Shown: positions 1 through 5,573, counted from the stretch's first letter. The stretch is DNA of 6,459 bases from JANXQG01 sp037147235 (GCA_037147235.1 JBAWVO010000347.1:1-6459); one strand, 5' to 3'. Notes: generated by a model from the letters alone, not told the origin. Numbers and translations are program-made.

Positions 1-6
1 TAGTAG

Positions 7-250
7 CCCTGTTTAGCTGAGCAAAAACCGGTCAATTTAGGTGAGCGTCAAAGGTTCTGGTCCGTGGTGAATGGACTAACCGGCATGGATTTGGGCAACC
101 GGTGCAATGAGGAGTGGCAGAAGAGGCTGGCGAGGGTAAAGCAGCAGTGGGAGATCTGTGGAATGACGCATGATTGTTCTGCCGGGTGATCGAGGCTTTG
201 GCGTCACCGAAGTCTCTGAAAAAGTGGGCATCGCTGATTACATACCGTGA
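7..250 (+). pseudogene. Possible decayed gene (two short open stretches in different frames)
   Basis: Two adjacent open stretches on the + strand read like protein but have no good start. The first (7-189) follows two TAG codons at the window edge and ends at TGA 187-189; it includes a charged, helix-like segment NEEWQKRLARVKQQWE. The second (ATG 170 to TGA 248-250) is one frame over, overlaps the first and reads MIVLPGDRGFGVTEVSEKVG before ending. A frameshift near 165-175 would join them. A strong terminator follows about 55 bases later, as expected after a real transcript. I recognise no family. The antisense strand is also open over 32-304, which weakens the case. This may equally be chance open sequence. 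Confidence 0.2.
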
Positions 251-304
251 AGTTCCTAAAGATAATTTATGTCCCCTATTCCAGCCCCGTGCTGGAAAAG
301 ACAT

Positions 305-346
305 CCACCTTCGGGCAGGTTTCCACTACCCGAAGGCGGCTTTTTT
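305..346 (+). terminator. Intrinsic (Rho-independent) terminator
   Basis: CCTTCGGG at 308-315 pairs perfectly with CCCGAAGG at 329-336 around a 13-base loop. After an A/C mismatch, CC 305-306 pairs with GG 338-339. A run of six T follows at 341-346. The T-run lies on the + strand side only, so it would stop rightward transcription coming from before position 300. No intact gene lies upstream within the window, so it may serve a gene outside the left edge or the decayed open stretches at 7-250. Confidence 0.65.
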
Positions 347-557
347 GGCGGGCACTGTGGCGGAAGAAGATTCCAGAAGCGGGCGGGGTTGCAGGAGAGG
401 GGAAGCCGACCATCGCCCGCCCCCTGCCTGCACACCATTCACTCACCATTTCCTATGGTTTATACTGAGGTCTGTAAAATCATTTTTCCTATCCTTTATC
501 CTTCTTACGCTCCACGCTCCACGCCCCACGCCCCGCCAGCATAACCATTGGCACTGC
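347..557. other. Non-coding stretch before the TPR/DUF gene
   Basis: I see no credible gene here. GGGCGGG at 381-387 can pair with CCCGCCC at 416-422 across a 28-base loop, but no T-run follows. From about 480 the + strand becomes strongly pyrimidine-rich and runs into the heptamer repeat at 508-535. The short open frames across this stretch have low-complexity, Pro/Arg-rich translations typical of non-coding GC-rich DNA. Confidence 0.5.
508..535 (+). repeat. Tandem heptamer repeat, 4 copies
   Basis: Four back-to-back 7-base units are visible: CGCTCCA, CGCTCCA, CGCCCCA, CGCCCCG. The first two are identical and the others differ at one or two positions. The array sits at the end of a pyrimidine-rich tract, 23 bases before the candidate -35 box of the next gene. 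It looks like a slippage-type minisatellite; no function is evident. Confidence 0.75.
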
Positions 558-586
558 TTTCCAAGTCGATTGGCTAACGATAAAAT
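558..586 (+). promoter_or_regulatory. Candidate housekeeping promoter for the TPR/DUF gene
   Basis: TTTCCA (558-563, 4 of 6 matches to TTGACA) and TAAAAT (581-586, 5 of 6 matches to TATAAT) are separated by 17 bases. Transcription would begin near 593, giving a leader of about 68 bases. A perfect TATAAT also occurs at 612-617, but nothing resembling a -35 box lies at the right distance, so it is only an alternative. Planctomycete promoters often deviate from the E. coli consensus, so this is a sequence-match call. Confidence 0.35.
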
Positions 587-649
587 GATCGCGTTACAGG
601 TCGTTGATCAATATAATCAGTAACCGGCTCGGCATTTCGAGCTATTGCC

Positions 650-655
650 AGGAGG
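650..655 (+). promoter_or_regulatory. Ribosome binding site fixing the start at 661
   Basis: AGGAGG lies five bases before ATG 661, a textbook Shine-Dalgarno match. It decides the start in favour of ATG 661 over the in-frame TTG at 604, whose 19 extra residues look like no known N-terminus. Confidence 0.8.
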
Positions 656-660
656 TTCTC

Positions 661-2541
661 ATGGCGCGGGGTAAAAAACGAGGAAATTTGGAGGCCTTGT
701 TCGACACCGCCATCTCTTTGCGGCGTCTCGACCAGCGGGAAGAAGCGGTTAAGCAGTTGCGAGAAGTGCTCCGGTTGGATGCCGGCGACCATCAGTTCGC
801 CCGGTACTGGTTGGCTGCGTCCTTGCTTGACCTGCAACAGCACGACGATTTGATGCAGCTATTGGAGCGTTGCGAAGAACCGACTGCCCTCTGGCGGTAT
901 GCACAAACGCTACTGGCCTATCGGCGGGGCGGAGATACCGAGGACTCCCGTCGCCTGCTGAAGGAGGCATCCCAGCTTGACGCCGACTTTCTCGATTATC
1001 TGCTTGGCGAAAGCATGGTCCATGCCGACCGCCCCGTTCGTTTTGACCGGGATCGGCAGGAAACGACGCACAGCCTAGCGGCATTGTTTCTGCCCGCGTG
1101 GCGCGACACTCCCGGTGCCGCCTCGTGGGTTCGCCGGGTATTGCGGGTTCCGCTCGGCGCTCCGTCCGCCGAGTCGCCCTTTCCGCGACGCGAGCTCCGC
1201 GGACTGCCGCGACGCAACGTGCGATGGCAAATCGGCCTTCGCCTGCTCGATCAAGAGGAACCGACGTCCCATGAGAATCGGGCTTGGATTTTGGGGGTTG
1301 TCAACCTCGACAATCAGAAGATGCTGTATATGACGGTACTTGAAGAGGAGCCTACCGCGGAGGCGGTCTGGCAAGAGGTGATTGCGGCATTTCTTCAACC
1401 CATGGAGGGAAAGCCCCACCGCCCAGCCCGGCTGGAAGTGCCTCGGGCCGAGTTCTGTCGGGCGTGGGAGCCTAGGTTGGGGGAGATATCCGTCAAGTGC
1501 GTGTTTCAGCGCGATCCGCAACCGATAACCGAGATGCTCGGAGGCATGGCCAACTTGCTCCGTGAACAGCGGTTGCCACCGCTGCCCAAGAACCTCGATC
1601 CACGGGAATTTCCCCAGACCGATGCCGTGTGGCAAGCCGACCTGTTTCACATGCCGACGATGATCTCCAATGAGGAGGTTGGTGTAGAACAGCCGTGGGC
1701 GGCGATTGTCGTCGACAAACAATCCCATTTTGTTTTGTCCAATGAGATGAGTCTTGGCGAGCCGACGCTCGAATTCCTGTGGGAACATATTCTCCGCACC
1801 ATGACCCATCCGGGGCTACTTGATCCCATGCGCCCGTCCAAAATCGAGTTGTCGGATTCCGACGGTTACGATTTTATGAAGCCAAAGTTGCGCGAACTCG
1901 GTGTGGCTTGTGTGCTGCTGGACGAGTTGCCGGAGTTGCAGAATTTCTGCCTCGCCTTGGTGTCGAGTTATGGGAGATACGAGAAATGCGCCTTGGCCGA
2001 CGGTGCGGACGTAACCCGGGATCAGATGGAATCGTTCTACTATGCGGCCGCTCGCTACTTTGAACAGGCCCCGTGGAAGCATGTCCTGGGGGAGTTCCCC
2101 ATTGAGATTCGCTGCCGTGGCCTCAGTACGGGGACCTTATACGCAATCGTTCTGGGTCGTACGGGAGTAACCCTGGGACTGGCCCTCTACCGCGACTGGG
2201 ATGACGTCCTGGCTACGCTCCGCGGTCTGGGAGATCTTGACGAGATGTCGGGGTTTGCCGTCATTTTCGACGAGATCGCGATCATGTCGCCGGCCGACCT
2301 CTACCTGGTCGAGCGCAACGGTTGGCCGATTCGCACACCGGAGGCGTATCCCGTGATCATGCGTCGTGAACCCGGCCAACAGCCGCAATCGCCCAGCAGC
2401 GAGGATCTGGACTACCTCGAAAGCTGCCTGGGCATAGTCCCGGACTTCGTCACCTGCGGCCTGGAGGCAAAGACCTATGAAGTCGTTACCAACGGCAAGC
2501 AACTCAAGATGCGGTTGTCTTGGAAATCTCTCACACGATAA
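661..2541 (+). CDS. TPR-like protein with duplicated module and DUF6930/DUF7309-like C-terminus
   Basis: A 626-aa soluble protein of unknown function with no signal peptide or membrane segment. Residues about 10-115 form helical pairs of TPR type (ISLRRLDQREEAVKQLREVLRLD, then LAASLLDLQQHDDLMQLLERC), resembling the TPR region I recall from ST7/DUF6930-type bacterial proteins. Residues about 187-295 and 322-432 are two diverged copies of one module: each starts with WQxxL, has a central EPTxExxxW and a later RPxxxEx, and ends near CV. Residues about 457-595 (APWK, PIEIRCRGL, YAIVLG, GLALY, GWPIR, YLESCLGIVPDF) resemble the C-terminal DUF6930/DUF7309 region as I remember it; the family name needs a profile search. 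The start at ATG 661 rests on a strong AGGAGG. The gene stands alone and is convergent with the next gene at 2844-3536. No catalytic motif is apparent, so a binding or scaffold role is only a guess. Confidence 0.9.
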   Translation: MARGKKRGNLEALFDTAISLRRLDQREEAVKQLREVLRLDAGDHQFARYWLAASLLDLQQHDDLMQLLERCEEPTALWRYAQTLLAYRRGGDTEDSRRLLKEASQLDADFLDYLLGESMVHADRPVRFDRDRQETTHSLAALFLPAWRDTPGAASWVRRVLRVPLGAPSAESPFPRRELRGLPRRNVRWQIGLRLLDQEEPTSHENRAWILGVVNLDNQKMLYMTVLEEEPTAEAVWQEVIAAFLQPMEGKPHRPARLEVPRAEFCRAWEPRLGEISVKCVFQRDPQPITEMLGGMANLLREQRLPPLPKNLDPREFPQTDAVWQADLFHMPTMISNEEVGVEQPWAAIVVDKQSHFVLSNEMSLGEPTLEFLWEHILRTMTHPGLLDPMRPSKIELSDSDGYDFMKPKLRELGVACVLLDELPELQNFCLALVSSYGRYEKCALADGADVTRDQMESFYYAAARYFEQAPWKHVLGEFPIEIRCRGLSTGTLYAIVLGRTGVTLGLALYRDWDDVLATLRGLGDLDEMSGFAVIFDEIAIMSPADLYLVERNGWPIRTPEAYPVIMRREPGQQPQSPSSEDLDYLESCLGIVPDFVTCGLEAKTYEVVTNGKQLKMRLSWKSLTR

Positions 2542-2544
2542 ACC

Positions 2545-2793
2545 ATGAGGATAGTTAGCTCCCTGGTTGAATCCCAAAATTGGCCCTCCCGCGCTCTTAC
2601 CGGGTCATAGCCTATTGAATTCGTCGCCCTCCTCGCCGCAGGTGCCATCGGTCTTATCGGTTACGGTTGGCGTCGCCGTGCATCGAGAAAATCTGCGAAA
2701 ACAACTTCCGATCAACCACAAGACGATGCTCCGGCAATCCTGTCGTTCCCTTCATATACACCCCAAGCGAACGCGACACGAAGGGCAGCTTGA
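2545..2793 (+). pseudogene. Relic carrying a PEP-CTERM-like anchor and basic tail
   Basis: ATG 2545, three bases past the TAA of the preceding gene and in the same frame, opens 21 codons ending at TAG 2608-2610. Beyond that stop the frame stays open to TGA 2791-2793. It encodes a hydrophobic helix (FVALLAAGAIGLIGYGW, about 2620-2670), then the basic cluster RRRASRKSAK and a polar tail of about 30 residues. Hydrophobic helix plus RRR resembles the end of PEP-CTERM sorting signals, in which a PEP motif precedes the helix; here only PIEF stands there and the tail is unusually long. No start codon or ribosome site precedes the anchor after the TAG. The best reading is the 3' end of a former exported protein gene, but a small single-pass membrane protein or a chance frame cannot be excluded. 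No convincing terminator was found in this convergent gap. Confidence 0.4.
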
Positions 2794-2843
2794 TCCAGCA
2801 GGCTTGCGGTTTGTCCGGCTGAGGGCTGAGGTCGGCCAGTCGC

Positions 2844-3536
2844 TCAAGGGGTAATGGCGGTCAGCAGGTTCCGCAGCGGCTGACCTTGTACGTAGACCTT
2901 CTCGTGAACCCAAACCTTCGGGCCGGCGGGAGCCGCCGACACGACCGGCCGGGCCACGCGTACTTCACAAGCGGCTGGATTAGCCACATAGGTCGGCGTG
3001 TAACCTGCGACCACGGGACGATAAACTGGCGTGTAGTAGTCTGCCATCACTGGCCGGCCCACGAACGTCGGCGGGTTGTAGACCACCGGCCGCACATTGG
3101 TCTGCATGTAGACCGCTCGGGTGTAGGTCACGGGTGCATAGACCGGCTGACGGTATGAAACGTAAGTCGGCTGTACATGGCTCGACTGGGAATAGGTTGC
3201 TTGTGTGTAGGCTGGCTGAGTATAGTTCGGCTGCAAGTTGATGGCATCGCTGTAGGCCGGGGCGGCATAGGTCGGCTGCATGGCTGCCTGCGCGTAGTTG
3301 GTCTGCACGACGGTCGGCTGGGACTGCGGGACCGGGTTGTAAGCCGGCGCGCTGTCCTGGCCGTTGTTCCACGGCTGCATGTAGCCGCTCGTCGGATACG
3401 ACGGGGCGTACGTGGTAACCGTGGTCGTGGTAACCGTTTTGGTGTAGGTCGCTTCCGAGGTCCAGTCCTGAGCGAAAACCGAAGCGGCTAGGCTACTCAA
3501 AGCAAACATGGCGAAAAAAGCATGTCGAGCGTTCAT
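2844..3536 (-). CDS. Secreted Tyr/Pro-rich repeat protein, planctomycete type
   Basis: A 230-aa exported protein of unknown function. The start at ATG 3536 is preceded by AGGA with a 6-base spacing; an in-frame ATG five codons earlier lacks one. Residues 1-22 form a signal peptide (NARH, then a hydrophobic core, then SVFA before QDW). After a Thr/Val-rich segment (TKTVTTTTVTTY), residues about 65-185 are low-complexity with Tyr about every five residues, in units such as QPxYxxPxY, QPTY, QPVY and TPVY. I count 23 Tyr in the protein. The end (about 208-230, KVWVHEKVYVQGQPLRNLL then TAITP) matches a C-terminal motif I associate with small planctomycete secreted proteins. It has one Cys outside the signal peptide and no membrane anchor. 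A cell-envelope or matrix role, possibly with Tyr cross-linking, is inference. Its leader carries inverted repeats at 3559-3572 and 3584-3639. Confidence 0.9.
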   Translation of the reverse strand: MNARHAFFAMFALSSLAASVFAQDWTSEATYTKTVTTTTVTTYAPSYPTSGYMQPWNNGQDSAPAYNPVPQSQPTVVQTNYAQAAMQPTYAAPAYSDAINLQPNYTQPAYTQATYSQSSHVQPTYVSYRQPVYAPVTYTRAVYMQTNVRPVVYNPPTFVGRPVMADYYTPVYRPVVAGYTPTYVANPAACEVRVARPVVSAAPAGPKVWVHEKVYVQGQPLRNLLTAITP

Positions 3537-3558
3537 GATCGATCCTGTCATTCTTAGT

Positions 3559-3572
3559 GGTCGCTTGCGACC
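3559..3572 (-). promoter_or_regulatory. Short palindrome in the leader of the Tyr-rich protein gene
   Basis: GGTCGC TT GCGACC is a perfect 6+6 inverted repeat with a 2-base centre. It lies 12 bases upstream of the AGGA ribosome site (3543-3546) of the gene starting at 3536. The two-base loop is too tight for a good RNA hairpin, so an operator for a dimeric protein is somewhat more likely than an RNA structure. Its right half contains TGCGAC, which recurs three times further upstream. Confidence 0.4.
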
Positions 3573-3583
3573 CGCGTGGCCTG

Positions 3584-3639
3584 ACTTCCTTAGCAGGCAC
3601 TTGCGTTTCTAACGCGTGTCGTGCGGGAGGAAAGGAAGT
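3584..3639 (-). promoter_or_regulatory. Nested inverted repeat upstream of the Tyr-rich protein gene
   Basis: Three inverted-repeat pairs share nearly the same centre: ACTTCCTT (3584-3591) with AAGGAAGT (3632-3639); GCAC (3597-3600) with GTGC (3621-3624); and GCGTT (3603-3607) with AACGC (3611-3615) around a 3-base loop. Together they allow an interrupted hairpin of about 56 bases ending 48 bases upstream of the start codon at 3536. No T-run follows on either strand, so it is not an intrinsic terminator. It could be a 5' leader structure affecting translation or mRNA stability, or a binding site. Confidence 0.45.
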
Positions 3640-4021
3640 GCAAAGCCTGGGCCAATGTGTCAGGAAAAACTGAAAAACTCCGAATGATTTAGCGATCTGC
3701 GACTAGACGAATGTGCTTAAAGCATTCAAGCCAAGAGCGTTGCGACAATGATTCGCATTCGAGTGTGCGACTGAGCTTCGAGTGCATTCCCTAATCCACT
3801 GTTAATTTGGGGTGGATGCGAAAACATAGCCGACGCAGATTACCGTCGATTTGACTACAAGCGTCTCAGTTTGATGACAGAGGGCTTTGTGTGGGGCTCG
3901 CGGCGGCTGGGGTTGAGCTTGGGCGGGTGAGGAGAGGGGATAAGAAGAATGAGTGAGGGCGTGGATGGGCCATATAGTCCACCCGGGGGATTACGTTCAC
4001 CGACATCGAGATGCAGGGGAA
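3640..4021. other. Non-coding intergenic region with short repeats
   Basis: No credible gene is visible. TGCGAC occurs at 3698-3703, 3741-3746 and 3766-3771 (and again at 3566-3571), and TTCGAGTG is directly repeated at 3758-3765 and 3777-3784. A G-rich tract at 3909-3939 has four runs of at least three G, with loops of 8, 1 and 8 bases. It is part of a purine-rich stretch reaching about 3960. The promoter of the gene starting at 3536 should lie in this region, but I could not identify convincing -35/-10 boxes. Confidence 0.5.
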
Positions 4022-4162
4022 CTATGATTCGATGAGCCAGGAGAAACGGGCACCGCTGATTTCGTTCTGCATTGCCAGATCCTTTCGGGAAATGCACGCC
4101 CCCCACGCCGACTTGTCAAAGTGAACTTCTTCGCGAGGCACGTCGTACTCCGCACCCCACAT
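4022..4162 (-). CDS. Unrecognised 46-aa open frame overlapping the phosphatase stop
   Basis: ATG 4162 shares its A with the TGA stop of the acid phosphatase (TGATG), an arrangement typical of translational coupling, and the frame runs 46 codons to TAG 4022-4024. The translation has balanced composition: it begins MWGAEYDVPREEVHFDKSAW, continues with GACISRKDLAMQNEISG and ends FSWLIES. By hand count, 31 of 46 third positions are G or C, consistent with coding DNA here. There is no separate Shine-Dalgarno site and no signal peptide or membrane helix. I do not recognise the family. The frame is also open for some codons upstream of the ATG, inside the phosphatase gene, so it might be the surviving 3' end of an older, longer gene rather than a true small gene. 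Confidence 0.4.
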   Translation of the reverse strand: MWGAEYDVPREEVHFDKSAWGACISRKDLAMQNEISGARFSWLIES

Positions 4163-4884
4163 CAGCGGACTTGCGCCGGCTCGGCTCGCAATTTCTGTTT
4201 TTGCACCGACTCGAACTCGGTTCGTGCGGCAGCCAAATCTTCTTGAAACTGGGGATTGGCTAGCAAGGCCCGGGCTACCGCCTGCCCAACCACGCGGCCG
4301 GCAATAATGTCGCTGGGATGATGCATTCCCGCAATCACCCGATCCCAGCCGATTTCCCGGCCGCGTTCCAGAAGTGCCGCTTGCTGTTGCGGAGCCAATT
4401 GGGCAATGATCGTGGCAAATACAATTCCTCGTGTGGCGTGGCCGCTGGGATAAGACGGCGAGTCTTCGTTCTCCACCGCGATTTGGATTCGTGGATCCTC
4501 GGCGGCCGGCCGCTTACGCGCGAAATGGGTCTTGGCCACTCCGCTGAATACCACAACATCCTTCTCCGCGTGCTTCAGGAGTTGCGCCAGACGCGGAAGG
4601 TTCTCGGCAGTGAACCAAGGCCCCATCACTCGGGCGAATGCCGCTAGCGTCACTTTTACTTCCGAACGACAGCGCGCCACTTGGCCTTCGGTCCGCTGCC
4701 TCTGGAGGGTGACCATCAGGTCGCGCTCGGCCCGCGCCTCCTCCGAATCGATGGTCGCCGGTGTTGGTAGCAGCTCAACAGCATTCAAAGCGTCGGCCGA
4801 CAAATAGCGGAGTTCTTCCGCTCGCACGCCAGAAGCCAAGAACATTAGCAGTATCAGGCAGGCACTTTGAACCCGGATGGACAT
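4162..4884 (-). CDS. Secreted class A acid phosphatase (PAP2 superfamily)
   Basis: A 240-aa exported enzyme expected to hydrolyse phosphate monoesters outside the cytoplasmic membrane through a phospho-histidine intermediate. The PAP2/vanadium-haloperoxidase signature is complete: K118-x6-R125-P126 (KTHFARKRP), then SYPSGH with P146-S147-G148-H149, then R182-x5-H188-x3-D192 (RVIAGMHHPSD). H188 is the expected nucleophile and H149 the general acid by family knowledge. YPSGH after a K-x6-RP motif, in a single soluble domain, fits the class A (PhoN-like) group rather than membrane PAP2 lipid phosphatases; there are no membrane helices beyond the N-terminus. Residues 1-22 are a signal peptide (SIRVQ, hydrophobic core, GVRA before EEL). 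ATG 4884 has AGGG eight bases upstream; the in-frame ATG at 4911 lacks a site and would spoil the signal peptide. Length is normal for the family. A 46-codon frame follows with a TGATG overlap. Confidence 0.93.
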   Translation of the reverse strand: MSIRVQSACLILLMFLASGVRAEELRYLSADALNAVELLPTPATIDSEEARAERDLMVTLQRQRTEGQVARCRSEVKVTLAAFARVMGPWFTAENLPRLAQLLKHAEKDVVVFSGVAKTHFARKRPAAEDPRIQIAVENEDSPSYPSGHATRGIVFATIIAQLAPQQQAALLERGREIGWDRVIAGMHHPSDIIAGRVVGQAVARALLANPQFQEDLAAARTEFESVQKQKLRAEPAQVR

Positions 4885-4933
4885 GGCTGTAACCCTGTGT
4901 GCGGAGAGCATTTGTTTTGATCCACTTCATATA

Positions 4934-4961
4934 AGCATAGGCCATGGACCAGTATTGGCAA
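4934..4961 (-). promoter_or_regulatory. Candidate promoter of the acid phosphatase gene
   Basis: Reading leftward, TTGCCA (complement of 4956-4961, 5 of 6 matches to TTGACA) is followed after 16 bases by TATGCT (complement of 4934-4939, 4 of 6 matches to TATAAT). Transcription would begin near 4927, about 43 bases before the start codon at 4884. A perfect hairpin repeat lies directly against the upstream edge of the -35 box. No Pho-box-like direct repeats were evident. Confidence 0.35.
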
Positions 4962-4982
4962 AACCAATCGGGCTCGATTGGT
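4957..4982 (-). terminator. Hairpin with short U-run; weak terminator or operator
   Basis: ACCAATCG (4963-4970) and CGATTGGT (4975-4982) form a perfect 8-base inverted repeat around a 4-base loop. Read leftward, the stem's final T and the next three bases give a run of four T, as in a weak intrinsic terminator for transcripts from the methyltransferase and pseudogene side. On the + strand no T-run follows. The repeat touches the candidate -35 box of the phosphatase promoter, so it could also be a regulator binding site. Confidence 0.4.
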
Positions 4983-5228
4983 CGCCCCTGGCCTTTTTCG
5001 GCTGACGCTACGGGGGGTGGCAATCTCTGCTCATTCGCCTGGACCTGTATCCAGGCCAAGGCCCGGCACCTGCTGGGTCAGGATAAGCAGCCGCCCGGTG
5101 TATGGTGGCCGCAACTCAGACCCACGGGGATCGTATTCTTGGACCGCCAGCAGTCCAACTCGCTCGCGTCGGTCACATCGGACCCAAGCATTGAACCCCG
5201 CCAGAACCGCCCCCCCATTCTTATCGCA
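4983..5228. other. Degenerate stretch downstream of the HTH pseudogene
   Basis: On the - strand the frame of the pseudogene's last part stays open as far as TGA at 5031-5033, with a translation such as FNAWVRCDRRERVGLLAVQE. This may be the eroded tail of the same element or simply open GC-rich sequence. The + strand is also open here in two frames, but those translations are Ser/Arg/Pro-rich shadows. I can assign no gene. Confidence 0.35.
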
Positions 5229-5506
5229 TTCTCCCCAATCCAACTCGGCTACAACTGGCCGCAATGTCCGCTCGGTGACAATACCTCGGCCGCTTTCAAT
5301 GGCCGGCAGATCCGAAATCTCCGCCTAAATGTCGGGGGCTAGGTTCAGGAGGTTCATGATCTGCGTCATCCGTGCCCGCGTGACCAGCCCCAGTCGGGCT
5401 AACTCGGCCTGATCGCTCGCTTCTTTATTGTGGATAGGGCGTCGAACCGAGCCGCCAGCGTGCCAACAGCGGCGATCCTGGTGTCGTTTCTGGGTAATGT
5501 GCCACC
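5229..5506 (-). pseudogene. Broken HTH protein of a recombinase-linked family
   Basis: The - strand encodes recognisable pieces of one protein in two frames. The first (about 5506-5435) reads PRNDTRIAAVGTLAARFDAL. A shift of one base around 5417-5436, in an A-rich run, then leads into DQAELARLGLVTRARMTQIM, NLLNLAPDI, an in-frame TAG at 5325-5327, and AEISDLPAIESGRG...TERTLRPVVAELDW, ending near 5229. The AELARLGxVTRARxTQIMNLL segment is a helix-turn-helix. From memory, intact relatives read LAPDIQ at the stop position, so CAG to TAG would explain the nonsense codon. Such small HTH proteins are, as I recall, often encoded next to serine recombinases; none remains here. It lies 67 bases downstream of the methyltransferase gene on the same strand. 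Two independent lesions make a working product unlikely. Confidence 0.75.
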
Positions 5507-5573
5507 GCCACTCCCTATAACGACCGAATTGGAAAGCGAATCATCTGCGTGAGGCACTACACTTAGAATGAAA

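Noticed and set aside
32..304. Open frame of 90 codons on the - strand at the left edge
   Set aside because: Translation is rich in Ser/Pro/Arg/His with no motif and no ribosome site, and it runs through the terminator-proximal region. It looks like chance open sequence.
347..660. RNA gene or riboswitch in the upstream region of the TPR/DUF gene
   Set aside because: No tRNA arms or T-loop-like GGTTCGAATCC, and no recognisable riboswitch core; only a G/C hairpin and repeats are seen.
1075..1809. Open frame of 244 codons on the - strand inside the TPR/DUF gene
   Set aside because: It is antisense to a gene with clear module structure and a strong ribosome site, and it shows no domain motif. 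It is long only because of GC-rich codon bias on the other strand.
2541..2568. AACCA...TGGTT inverted repeat after the stop of the TPR/DUF gene as a terminator
   Set aside because: Only five clean base pairs with mismatches beyond and no T-run follows.
2567..2854. Open frame of 95 codons on the + strand in the convergent gap
   Set aside because: It uses a different frame from the anchor-like relic, starts at a weak non-ATG codon without a ribosome site, and runs into the end of the opposing gene. Composition is not protein-like.
3728..3760. Ten-codon frame on the - strand reading MRIIVATLLA then stop
   Set aside because: It resembles the start of a signal peptide, but no ribosome site precedes it and it ends at once; too short to support as a gene or leader peptide.
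3855..4106. Open frame of 83 codons on the - strand
   Set aside because: Pro/Ser/Leu-rich translation across the G-rich intergenic tract; its start overlaps the better-looking 46-codon frame. Considered non-coding.
4944..5342. Two long open frames on the + strand (4944-5342 and 4978-5328)
   Set aside because: They lie antisense to the recognisable HTH pseudogene, and their translations are Ser/Arg/Pro-rich without motifs, so they are shadows.
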